Positions 24,291 to 37,284 of a stretch of 64,000 nt of DNA are shown in pieces. Both the position numbers and the translations under genes were made by a program. The notes beneath the pieces were generated by a model. The model was not told the origin of the DNA. It saw nothing but the letters and a program-made list of their open reading frames with translations, and did no database searches. Each line of letters starts with the position of its first letter. Positions within the stretch are counted from its first letter, which is position 1. This DNA is from Epiperipatus broadwayi. Its lineage: Eukaryota; Onychophora; Udeonychophora; Euonychophora; Peripatidae. Location of the stretch: positions 11,385,296-11,449,295 of the forward strand of contig JAQFVV010012396.1 of the NCBI GenBank assembly GCA_028023455.1. The letters are read 5' to 3'.

Positions 24291-25274
24291 CTTTAATCAA
24301 AGTAAGTTTTGTAAAATATTAGTAACATTTTGCCTTTAAAGTATAGTAGTTCTAAGATTTGACTGCAATCCATAAAGAAAATACAGAACTTTCTGAATAC
24401 AAGTGAATTGTACAATATGAATTTTACATATATAGCAGGGATGAAGCATCCATATATTGAACAGAATGAGTGCTTCCATAGAAAAATTCACTAAAACTTT
24501 CAAAAGCTTTAATTAAAATTCAGTTTAAAAAATTCATTTTCAATTTTTTTACCAACAGATGAATTGTTTTTATATACGCAAAGAATGAATTTGACTAATG
24601 CATTCTCGTTGATTATAAGAAGTTCAACCAATGGTAAGATCTAATTTACAGTTAAAACTTTTAAGAATGTTAAAATGATTTGGAAGATAAAAATATATTG
24701 ATAATGTATAATCTACATTTAAACTAATCACAGTCTGATTAGAATGAGCAATTCAAATTCATTATTTTTTGTATGGAATTGCTGTTGATTTTCAATTTCT
24801 TTTACCAACAGTTGAATTGTTTTAGGTGCTATTATATAAAAATTGTTGTAGCAAGTGAAATAAAAACATTATAAAAAAAGAATTGTGCTTCTGTTCCTAA
24901 AAAAGTCATGCTTCGTCACTGATATATAGCTGTGGTTATATTATATATAATAAATAGGGAACAAAAAAATTAAAATATAGAAAAGTAAAATTTCTTTTTA
25001 ATATTAACATATTTTTTTACGTTATTTTTTCCAATTGCAGATAATTGAAATCATAGAAAACCATGGATATATAAGTCATGGAATCACAAGGGAATAATGT
25101 GCAAAGAATAATACAAAAATATTCTTTTTAGTCTTGATAAAGTGACAAAAATTTTTGTGATTATGATTTTATTATTATTTCAAGCTGCACACTAAATAAA
25201 TTAATACAAATAAATTATCTATGGGTATGTTTTATTTTGACTTTCGGGAGGGGGAGTGTCATTATTATTTTTTA

Positions 25275-25314
25275 CTATAGATAGATAGATAGAGAGGGGG
25301 GGGAGAGAGAGAAT
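25275..25314. repeat. ATAG / G-run / GA microsatellite
   Basis: ATAG repeats pass directly into a run of nine G residues and then GA repeats. Confidence 0.9.
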
Positions 25315-27079
25315 GGGAAAAAACTTCACTATTTTTTTGTTTACCTTTTATTATCCACAGTGTATACATAAAAAATAAACTATATACATGAATAAAAATA
25401 AATTTTACTTTAATATAATAACATTGTAAATGTACGATGTACGATCAATAGATATTAAAATTAATAGAAAGAACTAGTATCACATACAAACATTATCTAT
25501 GATATTTTCATTGATTATAGAGAAAACATGTAAATAAATACATTTGTTTATTTACTGTGCATGAATATAATTTTATATAAAAATCGATAATGAAATTTTT
25601 TGCAATACAGAAATAAATAAAAATTTACATTTTAAAACATGTTTTAATTGAAAATCTGTCCTTTGAAATAATTTTTTGTACTGTTTTTAATCTTACAGAT
25701 TTAAAAATAAAAATAAATGTAAACAATGTAATATTCCTTTTTAAGAATATGGTAAAGATTGTTAAAATTGATATTTTCTTTCTAATTAAAATATAATTTT
25801 CAAAATTGTATAAGTTCGATATAAGTTATAAGCTACGTCAAAGGATGTCCAAGTATTTAAGTACTTATATAAATTTAATAAATCTACAATTACCATTAGC
25901 AAAGTTATTTTAAAAATAAATATTCCTTCTAAATCCATTGAGAATTATAATATGCTTAAGCCTTAGAATTTTAAATCAAGTGATTTAAAAAAAAAAAAAA
26001 CATGAAAATAACTTTTGCAATCAGTTAATATAAATTTAATTTATCTTTAAAATTCTGAATAGAGAAAAAGAATAAAAATATTACTAATATGATTTTTAAA
26101 GAAACTATATAGCATAAGAACAATTTTAATATGAAGACTTGGAATGCATTTAAAATAAAATTAATTTTACATCCATTTTTGTTAGAAAGATCAAAAATAG
26201 CATCCGAAGATGCTTGAAGGAAGATTTGGCCAGTCTTTAAATTTAATATGAAATAATTTGGTTCAATAAAAAGAATAATTCAATTTTAAACAAAAGTTAT
26301 CTTTTAGTTGGATATAAGTTTCAATTTGAATTAATATAAAAGTATAAAGCATATGGGATTTAGTAGGTAAAATAATTTAAAATTATTAAGAGTTAATATA
26401 CTTTCACTTTATACATACATATGTGTGTGTGTGCTTAACACAAAATTTATTAATTATCAGGAGATTAATGTGAATATCTATAGATAGTTGATCCAAGTTT
26501 AATAACCTTGTAATTAAGCACGAACATAAGTTCTTTTGTGGTGTACTATATTTATATAAATCACTGCAGTGCCTACTGAAATTTTATTGAAGCAAGTTCT
26601 TCTTGCAGTATCTACTTCAATCTTCAGTGTTTGATCATTATATACAGCATTATAATCAGTTTGCCATTTTTATGTTGCAACCTGTGACAGTAATTTAAAA
26701 ATGGCGAAGATAAGATAATATCTCCTTGCCTATCAAAATAATCACAATTTGACTAATTTCTAATATATATTTCGTATTAGATATCTTGGATAGTTATAAT
26801 AAAAGCAACTCATAAAATTTTTAAATATATTTTGAATACATACATAATGATGATTATTCTATTGCATCATTCTTTATTTTATCAGCATCAACTAATCCTA
26901 AATTCCAGGCATTAGTATATATTTAACTTAGAAGATAGAAGCATACCTCTTGAATTCCAAATCCTAAAACTTTTTTTAATATTGCTAAATGCTACTATGG
27001 TAAACCATTCTTAATTAAAATTAGGATATATGTGAATTATTCTGCCTGTATAACTGCTTGGCTATAATTCTATGGCAAC

Positions 27080-27142
27080 ATCATCATCATCATTATTATT
27101 ACTATTATTATTATTACTATTATTAGTAGTATTGTTATTATT
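27080..27142. repeat. ATC/ATT trinucleotide microsatellite
   Basis: A run of ATC, then ATT with interspersed ACT, over about 60 bases. Confidence 0.9.
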
Positions 27143-28624
27143 CTTCATAAAATAATTCTTTAACAAATTTTATATTTCCTTTTGAATTAGAGAGATATAT
27201 TCTTATCTAATCAACTCAGATCTGGTATTTCAGTCTTAATATATTGCAATCCACTCAAGTACAAATGAGACACTTAAAATAAAAACTGACATTAACTAGA
27301 ATGTGTATTAACTCCAACTTTGTTTTCCATTTTTAGAAGACTTTGGAATAGTTGCTAGATAGCTTTAAGAACAGTCACTATTGTATAATATAAACTTGAT
27401 GATTGAGTTTTAATTTTAATAGATTAAAATAAAATTTTCACCTTCTTATTTCTAAATTTACAATATACTGGTCATTATGTTATTCTCAATTATTCATGCA
27501 TAAGTTCTTATCTCATCACCAAAGTTAATTAATGTCAGATTCAGTTAGCACTTGGATTGGAGACCATCTACTTGTGTTTTAGGCCTATCTGTTTTCCTAT
27601 GTGGTTTAATGCAGTGGTGGAATTAGACTTTGGAAGAGAAGATCTTCATATCAAATTTCAGTTCTAATTTCCAATCTACAAACTTCTTTTGAACTCCCAA
27701 ATAATAAAGCTATTCAATTATTTTTTTAAAGAATAATTTACAAAATATTCTCAGTATTTTCAATATAAATTGGGTTAATAATTAATGTTCAAAAAAACTC
27801 AGATGCCTTATCAGCCATCAACAAAAAAAAAGTATCTAGCAACTTTTAGCTTGGATGGTCATCAACTTAAAAAAATTATTTTAATATTATGATATTGTTT
27901 TGAGTAGAAAGATGTACTTTCATATTGAAATGCAACAAAAACTGCAACACACTTCTGCTACATTTAATAAGTTTTAAAAAAATTCAAATTTACTATATAA
28001 AATTGAGATATGGGCTTCCTATCACTATAAAGATACAATTTTATTTAAGAATACTCTGTAAGATTTTGAAAATATAATGACAAGATTATAAAACCAATCA
28101 GTGAGTTCTTTAGATGGATAGAATTGATGATATTGAATGAGGTGCAACTTTGATATGAAGCAAATGGATGAAAACTTTCTAAAAATATATCTTTTGGTAA
28201 ATTTAAACATGATTTTTTAGAAAATAGGCAAATCCTTTATTATTATTATTATTATTTTATAAAGCTTAGTCAAAGACATTCTAACAGATGTTTTTTTTTT
28301 CAGTGAGAGCATATGGCTGAGAATATAATACAACGAAGATCTATAATTAGCAGACATTGAAGTTTTTCAGAAGTTGCTATAGAAGTAACAAAACAACAAA
28401 ACCGAACTGCAAGATGGCAAATGTATTAAAGAAAGAGCATATAAAATGTCTGGATACATATCCTGTTCAAAATTGGTTTATATAGTCTTTGCAAAATTCA
28501 TTTCTAATTTTTTATTAGATTTTCTCCTTTTTTAAATTCTAAGTTAGAAAGAATGACTTGTTTATAAGCGTCTATTAATGATAATGATGGCAAATATTAA
28601 AAATTCAGTTCATGGGTTCTGATA

Positions 28625-29770
28625 ATATTGTTAAGATTCAGCCTCATTTTAGTTTTGCATTAATATACACTTTACATTTCACTAATCTATGACACTTCCT
28701 ATTTTGAATCTATTAAGATCTTGAAATACATATTTTTTATTAATCAAAATATAATTTAACTCCTTCGGGTAAATGTTTTAATGATCATTTCCATTTAACA
28801 TTTTTCTCAAAAAAGAAAAAAATCATAATATTAAGTTTTTCTTTTCCTGCAAAAAGACTCCTGTGACAAATTAAAAATGTGTATGATGTGATCAAAAACA
28901 TTTTGTACATTGACATACAAATTCTCCACTTCTTCATCCCAATGAAAATATATTAGGGCATAAATCTGAATTATCTGCATTTGATATCTTTCAATAAATT
29001 GAATAATAAATCTTAACCCTTTATCTGATAAACTAATAGTCTTCATAATGTTGTTCTTCCACTTTTTATGTATGATGAATCCCACTCCACTTATGTTTCC
29101 AATATTTGGGTCTTTTAATACAGGTCTACTTTTTAAAATCAATTCCCTTCATCTTTTTGTCTAACTACACAAAATCTAACTATTTCCCATTTAAAATTAC
29201 ACAGATCTTCATCCAATTTGTGCAATCTTATTTCATTTGAAAATCATATCCAGATATAGGTCATCTAAATAAAATATCATCATCGAATGGCAGCCTGAAT
29301 TAGCATCCAGGGAATTCTTAGCATCCTTTACCCTCAACTGCCTCGCCTTGGATGGTGACATTACAACCCCCTAAAATTAAGAGATAAAAGTTTTATCTAT
29401 CTTAATTGTAAATATGTATTTTAAAAAAAGAAGGGATCATTCATACATACATTCATCTAACTTTAAAAAAAAACTCAACTAATATTTCAATGAAAAACTA
29501 TCAGGCAAATGAGAAAAAACATCACAGTGTTTCTTGGTCTTAATGCCAAAACTAAAAAGTCATTAAATTAACCACACGAGTAATGCAAGTTGGTGAGCAC
29601 TTCATCTGTGATCATTTATAATGTGAATAATAGCATAATAATAATAGTTGCAATGACAAGAAAACATGGAGTGTACATTAGGAATTTGCCCTGCTCAACT
29701 CTTTTAAGGCCTCAAGAAGAATCAAAATATCTTTCAGTTAACAGTAAACTCCTTTACAAATGTAACTTAG
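28625..29770 (-). pseudogene. RTE-type LINE, 5' part, copy 2
   Basis: This is homologous to 10980-12165 along its whole length: the same leader landmarks (GAATTCTTAGCA..CT, TTACAACC.C, GGAATTTGCCCT, CTTTCAGTTAACAG) and endonuclease. The open part 28831-29142 encodes GVGFIIHKK (residues 19-27) and WDEEVENLY (68-76). Compared with copy 1, about 100 bases covering the GDFNA catalytic motif are deleted near 28855-28865, so the endonuclease is dead. It ends at the same general point before reverse transcriptase as copy 1 and abuts the tandem repeat at 29793. Confidence 0.8.
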
Positions 29771-29792
29771 ATATATGCAAATTTCGAGCATT

Positions 29793-30161
29793 ATTAATTA
29801 AAACTTTACTAATAATAGATATATGACTTTTATTAAATTGATATATTTGTTTTGAATAGATTAAAATAAAATTTTCTTCTCCATGCCAAATAATTTTCTG
29901 GAATTGAATTTGAAATATTATCCCACATATTCTATCTACAATATGACTGTTTTTATATCATTGTTATTGAAAGATGCTTAATAATTCAAACTTTACCAAT
30001 AATACATTATTGATTTTTATGAATTTATAGTAGCCTTATTAAATACAATTTTCTTCTTTATGCCAAATAATTTTCTGGAATGGAGTTTGAAATATTAAAT
30101 ACCTCCTTATCTGGTGATAACATGAACACTATTTATATATCATTGTTTATATTGAAAGATG
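29793..30161 (+). repeat. Two tandem ~180-bp units
   Basis: ATGCCAAATAATTTTCTGGA occurs at 29883 and 30060; TTTGAAATATTA and ATTGAAAGATG follow in both. The period is about 177-184. The units lie directly beyond the 5' end of the LINE copy at 28625-29770. Confidence 0.8.
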
Positions 30162-30936
30162 ACTATATGGATTAAGATCAGTATCAACACAAATATCATC
30201 AACATGAATAATCATCTATGAAGTCAAATAATGAGGGATACACATCTTGAATCTGTAGTAATGGCATTTGTTATCTATATAATGCAAAACCTAAAAACTG
30301 AATAAATGAAAAAAAAAAAATTATGGGAAATCAAAATTTTCAGTAAAATATTCTAACATATTTAGACTTATCAGATAATAATAATAATTTAAGGGAAGAT
30401 TTCTCATAAAGTTTTAATTAAAAAAAGTAATTGTTGCTCAGTAAGTCATATAACATTCAAGCAGGAAAAATGATAGAGATATGATTGATTAAAGCGGAAG
30501 AAAGACTTATGGCTTCCAACTGTGTCTTTATTGATCTAGGATCCTTATATATATTCCTCTTGTTTTGGAGATAATTCATTGTTAAATTCCCAACTAATAC
30601 CAATTAATTCATGTTTTTTGCTCTTAAAAACAATATCGCGATTAGTTTATTTGTATGCATTTATTTTAATTTCTGCACATCTTTAATTTAATACTCATAA
30701 TTTATTAGTTATTTCTCCAGAATTTGTAATTCTCAAAATATTTTATAACACTCTATTCTTTAATTATTCTTTTATTATACACATAGCAATTCTATCACTC
30801 GAGTATTAAATCAGTTTTTCTATTTGATCTAATAATGCTTTGACAATCATTACTGTAGAAATTTGTCATTTTCAATCAGCACAAATTTATCTAGAAATCC
30901 CATAGCCTTAATAATTTAAAATAAGACATATATTTA

Positions 30937-31325
30937 TGAGAGCGAGTTAAAAATTATCTACATCCTGGCTGTAAAATTTATTTTAATCAATTTTCAGAAA
31001 AAATATACATTATTTTTTGGCATAATCTGCCTACTTTTCAATTCACTTTGTCCAACTGTCAACAAGTTTTCATATTCTTTCATTTAAAAAAGTTTTAGGA
31101 TGAGTTGTGGGCTATTAATGTCCGATTATTTTCACTTCTTCATTAGACATGGATCTTCATCTTCATAAAGCATTATCCAGGAAACCAAATAGATAATAAT
31201 TTCATAGAATAAGATCAGGATTATAAAGAGATTGCTCCAATATCTCAAAATGAAGGTTTTAGAAATGGTTGATAGTGTGATCAGAGGTGTGAAAATATGT
31301 ATTATCACACAACAACACAATGTCC
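30937..31325 (-). pseudogene. Mariner transposase C-terminal fragment with terminal repeat
   Basis: On the minus strand the frames encode HDNTYFHT (the second catalytic Asp region, family HDNArPHT), then NPDLILCNYYLFGFL (family YSPDLaPcDYHLFg, where the third catalytic Asp has become Asn), SNEEVK, and the C-terminal KLVDSW-type motif. The end at 30937 (GAGAGCGAGTTAAAAATTAT on the plus strand) looks like a mariner terminal repeat. Frameshifts break the frame. The N-terminal half of the transposase is absent. Confidence 0.75.
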
Positions 31326-31339
31326 TTGGATAGTAGTTC

Positions 31340-31565
31340 TTGGTGTTTTATTCAAATTTTAGTTCAGCACACACTATTGTATTGTTGCATGACAATGCAA
31401 GTCTGCATACCACTGCTCACAGTGTCAACCCTATCTAAAATCTTCATTCTGAGGTGTGAGCATCCTTCCTATAGTCCTAATCTTGCCACATTGGACTGTC
31501 ATCTACTTTTCACCCTCAAAGATGTCCTTCAAAAATAAAGATTCATGTCTAATGAAGAGAAGAAA
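31340..31565 (+). pseudogene. Mariner transposase fragment, inverted partner
   Basis: The plus strand encodes LLHDNASLHTTAHS, then after a frame change HPSYSPNLATLDCHLLFTLK and RFMSNEE. This is the same segment of a mariner (DD34D) transposase as the neighbouring minus-strand fragment. The two fragments face away from a common centre at about 31325-31340 and differ enough to be separate old copies or an old inverted duplication. Confidence 0.75.
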
Positions 31566-31619
31566 CATCAGCGCATTTGTTGTTTTTAGCTTAGCCTAAA
31601 ACATTTTTAATAAGAGTAT

Positions 31620-32320
31620 ATGAAAGTTTATTGACACGAAGTGTATTGAAAAACAGAAAGATTATATTGAAAAATGATGGACTTGACTTTTCTAAAAGCT
31701 GATTAAAATAAATTCTATAGCCAGAGAACTTTTGGTTCATCCAGTCATCCTCATAAATCAAGTTCAAGAAAAAAAAACATAAGCAAATAACAAAAATAGC
31801 TAAAATAAATAAAATCATAATTGATAAAAACAATTATGGCACTCTATTTATTAGTATACAATAAAGAAAGTAGATTTTGTGAATTATCAATAAGAAATGG
31901 ATATTTCAGCTAAATTTTCATAAAGCTTTACAATTACACTGAATAACAAATGGTGTTAATGAACAATGCTTGTAACATACTTTTAGTAAACAAAAATGGA
32001 AAAGCTCACACACAGAGCAAAAATAAATTAATGAATATTAAATATATTAAAATAAAGATGTAATAATTTATTCTAAAATTAAAAAGACTGCTGATAGGAA
32101 AGTAGTGAAAATACAACTCATACTGCAGGAAAAATTAATTAAAAGTAAAATAACACACAATATTACGTAAAACTTAGATTTCAAATATCTATTGGTTTTG
32201 AAAATTTATCATGAGAATGTTAGTTGTATGTCACTGTTTTATTTTTAATAATAGAAGAAATTAGATAGAAATGGTGAAAATGAATTAAAAAATTGTGTGG
32301 AGAATTTTGTGATGCTTGTA
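31620..32320. other. AT-rich DNA with no recognised feature
   Basis: Nothing recognised. Confidence 0.4.
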
Positions 32321-32324
32321 CAGT

Positions 32325-32410
32325 TTAGTGAGTAGTGGAATGGTTAACTCAATGCTAAACGTTCCAAAATTGATTCTCAGATGAGTAATGTGAATTAAAA
32401 AATTTAGTTC
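32325..32410 (+). repeat. Degenerate tRNA-like (SINE) patch
   Basis: GTAGTGGAATGGTTAACTCAATGCTAAACGTTCC and AATTGATTCTC resemble an A box and a degraded B box. The pattern GCTAAA.GTTCC is shared with about 51759-51775. Confidence 0.4.
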
Positions 32411-32544
32411 AGACAATCTGAATGGAACTAATATATGCTTAATATGCCATTAGGGTGATTCAGTAATATATAATCTCTTAGTTAACTAACCATGTTAAAT
32501 ATTTATTTATTTATATGGTATAGATATGAATGTAACCTTCCTCT

Positions 32545-32760
32545 TTAACAAATTAATTGCATTAAATTACATGTTTCAATTGATCCAATAACTACTTCAG
32601 AATTGCAGTCTATGTGAAACATTTGAGCATAGTGTTGATAAACATGAGCTTGATTAAGTTTATCCCACAGATTTTCTGAAATCCTAACATTTTTAATTCT
32701 AAACAAATGCATCCAGTCTGTAGGCATTATGCAATCAATATATTTTAACCAATGTATAAT
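32545..32760 (-). other. Unassigned coding-like fragment
   Basis: A 60-codon minus-strand frame (32545-32727) extends in an open frame slightly upstream. Its residue use (MPTDWMHLFRIKNVRISENLWDKL...) is less AT-driven than that of chance frames here. I do not recognise the family; a transposable-element remnant is most likely. Confidence 0.3.
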
Positions 32761-33044
32761 TAATTCTGTTGATAATTCTTAGGTGAATGAAACATTGAAA
32801 TAGTTTTAAAAAATTATTTTTCCTACGACAACTGACTATTGAAGCTTCAGAATAATGCTGTTATCTTTATGGATAACTTGTTCCTGTATGAAGTCAAAGT
32901 ATGACATGGCAGTTTATGCTTTTAATGAATAACATTTCTGTAGTGTAATTTTCATTCTCATGCAAGGTAAGGACTGCTTTTTATCTGCTTTTAACACTGG
33001 GTAAAGGTAATCTAAACATACAACCAAAGATGTGAAAAAAAAAG

Positions 33045-33130
33045 GTATGATTACCAAGATGCACATTTCATGCTGAACCAGGACTCACAGTCAGCCCAGA
33101 TCACATTCTCTTACATATATCTTTTATTAT
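33045..33130 (+). repeat. Solitary core of the long foldback family
   Basis: GATTACCAAGATGCACATTTC, TGCTGAACCAGGACTCACAG, CAGCCCAGATCACATTCTCT and TACATATAT occur in the order seen in the long copies. It is followed by the microsatellite at 33138-33168. Confidence 0.65.
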
Positions 33131-33137
33131 TCTTCAG

Positions 33138-33168
33138 TATATATATATATAGAGAGAGAGAGAGAGAA
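33138..33168. repeat. TA/GA microsatellite
   Basis: TA dinucleotides switch to GA dinucleotides without interruption. Confidence 0.9.
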
Positions 33169-33504
33169 TTACTACAGTTTAAATGATGTGTCAAATTTAC
33201 TGTCCTTATGACTTTGACACAAACCATTTGATGGAAGCATATTAATAATTTTTATTAAATAGTCATTTATTAGGCATCTGGGGATCATAATCTTTTTCAT
33301 TTGTCTTTGGTCATATGTTTACATTACACTCCTACACAAGATATTAAAAGCAGATAGAAATGAGTGGTGAAGTGAAAATTACACTCCAGAAATATTATAC
33401 ATTAAATGAATTGTAATAAATGACTAATAAAAATTACTTTTGTATTTGTATTTTACTATTATAATTGTATTAAGTGAAACACACAGGCTTATTATATACC
33501 TGTG

Positions 33505-33720
33505 TTTATATATGTAATATATAGGGTGAATGAGCACAGACTTTCACATGCCCCACCACTCTCCACACTATCTCATAACACTGATACACTTGAACATATA
33601 TATGTTGAGAAGATAAATAATCACCAATATATGTATTTCATGCTAAACCAGCAATCATCAGTTGGTCCAGATTACCATCTCTACACATATATGCTATAAG
33701 TGCTCAGATACATTATAGTT
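33505..33720 (+). repeat. Left arm of foldback subfamily 2
   Basis: It begins GTAATATATAGGGTGAATGAGCACAGACTTTCACATG, the same terminus as the mini-foldback at 9769-9939. It runs through CCATCTCATA-type sequence into the conserved core (GATAAATAATCACCAATATATG, CATGCTAAACCAGCAATCATC, AGTTGGTCCAGATTACCATCTC, ACACATATATGC, AGTGCTCAG). No right arm is found downstream. Confidence 0.65.
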
Positions 33721-33724
33721 GTAT

Positions 33725-35260
33725 GTGATCTTTTCCATGTCAACTTGTCATACCTGTAATATTTTTTTCAAATCTTGGTGAATTGGCAGAGAATAACAGT
33801 GTATTATAATATACATTTTTAATAAACTCACATATATATAGATTGATGCATATACAGTATTTATATGTGAAACATGAACAACAATCATATACACCAGTAT
33901 AAACTATATATATTGAATACATACTGTGAATCAAAAAACTAAAATGGAAAAAAATTATTTTTTATTTAATGTTTTTTGAATCATGGTTAACTAAAAATAT
34001 GGATATGGAAATTATAAATATAGCAAAAACATTGTATATATATTGTAATAAAACATAATATATACTCATAAGTTTATGCTCAAATTAATTTTATTTAATA
34101 ATCTTTATGCATATGATTTTTTATATAAATTATATATATTTTCTTTAATGTTAATTAAAGATTTTGTATCTACAGAAAAAATAATTCTAGGAAAGAAAGA
34201 AATTAACTGTGGAATATGAGATTATATTAACTCACTTACTCAGACAGTTCTTACAAAAAAGAAAGATCACCTTAAAGATAAGTGATTTCATAAAGTATAA
34301 AATGATAATGTATTTAAAGTAGAGTGAAAGTGTTAAACCAAGTCCAAGGAGATTTAATTACATTTTATAGCATAAAGTTATTAATAACTATTTATCATCA
34401 TATTGTGTATCATATGAAATATAATTAAAAAAACATGTTATTTTTTAATGTGGTTTAAAGTTTATATCTGGGCTAAAACTAATCTTAAATTTAATATAAA
34501 TGATTAGTAATAATCATTACTATATTTATCTGAATAGTTTGGTGTCAAAGTTATGAATGTAAAAAAAATTGCCATAAATCATATTTAATAATTAGTGCAA
34601 TAAATATATCTATAAATCTCTGACAACATATGTGTATAATATCCACATAAATCAAAATATCTATTGCACCTAACATGAAATTCTGAACATATTGCATTAA
34701 ATTTTTCAAAAATTTCATTTAGGAAGGATTATTTTGGAATTAAAGTCTCATCACAGTTAAAAGTATGTATTAAAAAAAAACCCAACTATATCAGTATTGG
34801 CGTTTTTTTAACATTTCATTACAGTGGGTTTATCAAAGCCATAAAAGAATTAAAAAATTAGAAGTATTTTTAAAATAAAATTGTTTCAATTATTGAGAAT
34901 TTTAGATAGCAATTGTCCCCAATATTTTGTTCTATCATCAGTGCAGATTGTAAATAAAGGGATTTAAGGTTTTATATTTAAATTGTTCCAAAGTTTTCAG
35001 ATGATAAAATTATTATTTTCCATAATTTAGTAATATAACAAATCTCCAATATTAATATTTCATGTTTTTATATATAAAAAAATGTATTGGTGTTATAATT
35101 ATTATTAATAGTATACTTTTTACTATTAATTTTACTCTTTTTACTTAAAATTTTTGTCAGAAACTTTTATCAAAATGGCAAGTAAATATGAAATTATCAA
35201 AATTATCACTTAACCATACTTTCTCACTCTCATTATTATTTTAAATATTACCAATTCATT
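33725..35260. other. AT-rich DNA with no recognised feature
   Basis: No gene or named repeat was seen. Confidence 0.4.
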
Positions 35261-35269
35261 TCTGAATGA

Positions 35270-35625
35270 GCTTCTTTTTATAGATAGCTTCTTCACATCA
35301 TGTCAGCAATTTTTCTTATTTCACTCAATTATATGACATGTATACAATTTCTACAGCTTTTAAAATTTATTTGGATATAATTTAGGACTTGAATTATTTA
35401 TTTGTTATCATCATTTCTAACAATACCTCTATTTTAACTTTTTAATTTCACTAATAATGTCAATGATAACTATTTTCTTTCCTTTTTATTCCTAACATCC
35501 ATCTCCATACTTCATTGTGTGATCTATAATCTTGGCCTTATTATTTTATTAAGTGATAATGTCTCAGATCCATAAATGTGAAATGGTAGAAAGTATATTG
35601 TTTAATTAATAAGTAATGAATTGAA
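35270..35625 (-). pseudogene. RTE-like LINE, C-terminal fragment, copy 2
   Basis: Minus-strand broken frames give HIYGSETLSLNK (family lYGsEtWtl.k), then DIISEIKKLK, GIVRNDDNK and EIRKIADM. These are in the order found after the reverse transcriptase in RTE-like LINE ORF2 proteins. Several frameshifts and stops are present. It parallels the fragment at 7500-7970 but extends slightly further on both sides. Confidence 0.65.
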
Positions 35626-35629
35626 AATC

Positions 35630-37280
35630 AATGTTTCTCTATCTTAAACCTTTAAAGATGATACTCAGTAAACTCACTATTCTGGCTTATGGATATTAAT
35701 AAACACTTTATATTTTCACGATGATAATGATCACATTGCATTAATAGCTACAATGAAAAGAATTTGTGAATGGTGAATTTATGTCTCAATAAGTAATCAA
35801 ATTATCTCCTTTCATTTAAAAATTAATTTCATTTCTCATATGTGAGTATAGTAATATATTTTGAAGCTATAAGTTTATTATATCATCACCATTACTGTTA
35901 TTATTATTATTAATTTTGTTTAAAGATGAAAACACACAATTAATTATAATTTAGTTCACCAGATGGCATCTTTTTCATTACTGTTGAAAAGATAAGGGGG
36001 ATTTAGATATAAAGGTTATAGAGTTGACAAAGATTATGTTGTGGAAATGGGATGGAGCAGAATATGGAAAAATTTAGAGTGGGGAATGAAAAATAAAGTG
36101 GCCAACAGGTTTATCTGGGCATAATTGCTGAGATATTCTTGACTTCGTTTAAGGAGAAGCCACAGTACATCACATCACATCAAGTCTAAGTAAAAGACAT
36201 TTTGCACAACTTCTTATCAGAGTGTTAATATTTCAATTAATCACTTTTTTTTCCCTCATAATAAATTTATAGATACTCTTCTGATCAATCCATATTGTCT
36301 TGGAGCTTTTGACTAATATAACAACTTAAATCACTAATTACAAAGGCTTTTATTAAACATTAGATCATATTATTAAAACTGCAATATATCATGAATTATG
36401 GAAAGACAGAAGGGAAAAAAACATAAAAAATAACTAAATGGTTAGATGTTCAGGAGATCATGTGGCATTAAGCTTCTATTCAGGAATTTTTAGTTCTCAA
36501 GTCCATGATCATGCTAAACAAAATACAGTTAAAAGACAAAAGAACAATAGTTAACTACCATCATCATATTTATCAAATATTGTTTCTTCATCATTGCATC
36601 TTTTTGTAAAATCAGGGAATGATTTTGAAAAAATTATTTGAAAGTGCTTGGATATATGTATTAATAGGAAGATGTACACTTAGAAAAATGAAATGCTTTT
36701 TTTTAGAACAGATATTTAAATTCTAATCAAAGCTTTTATTTTTAATTGAGCTGTCGTCTCTGTTGTGTGCCACCCAGTGAGATTTGGTAAAAGAAACTTT
36801 TGATAACTCATTATCCTAAGTGATTTGTTGTTAAATGAGGAAAGAAGCAATCATAACAAACTTGCCATTACTAAATTAACTGTTTGCGTGTAAAGGTCGT
36901 CAACTTTTTAATTTATTGCTATTAAAATCATTTTACATATATCAACAAGAAATTATTTTAGTTTGGGTAAATTTAGAATATGGGGGGAGGGGGGAGTATC
37001 AAATTTAGTAAAATAAAATAAAGGATTTGTAAATTTTTAAGTTCTATTATATTTATCTTTAAATTATAAGATAAGCATGGCTATCTTTAAATTTAATGAA
37101 CTAAAAAAAAAATCCAAGATTAGTTTAACACACACACATATAAATGTTCTTAAATTTCTATTCCAAAAAATCATAGATGAATTATAACACTTAGACGTTT
37201 TCATTAGTCGCCAATTTTTTAAGCCATATATATGATATATAGCTCAGTCTTTCCGCTGTTTTCATTTGCTTTGTATCATA
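35630..37280. other. AT-rich DNA; short unassigned higher-complexity patch
   Basis: 35985-36210 on the plus strand is more G-rich (GATAAGGGGGATTTAG...GGAGAAGCCACAGTACATCACATCACATC), but I could not assign it. The rest is featureless. Confidence 0.35.
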
Positions 37281-37284
37281 TATA

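Larger units (their letters stand above)
24300..28600. other. Long AT-rich stretch with no gene recognised
   Basis: It holds microsatellite tracts (25275-25314 and 27080-27142) and one degenerate SINE-like patch at about 27600-27735 (TTTAATGCAGTGGTGGAAT...AAGCTATTCAATTATT). The open frames here have no family signature. Confidence 0.45.

Noticed and set aside
33138-33168. Regulatory GAGA element
   Set aside because: An uninterrupted TA-to-GA run is simply a microsatellite.
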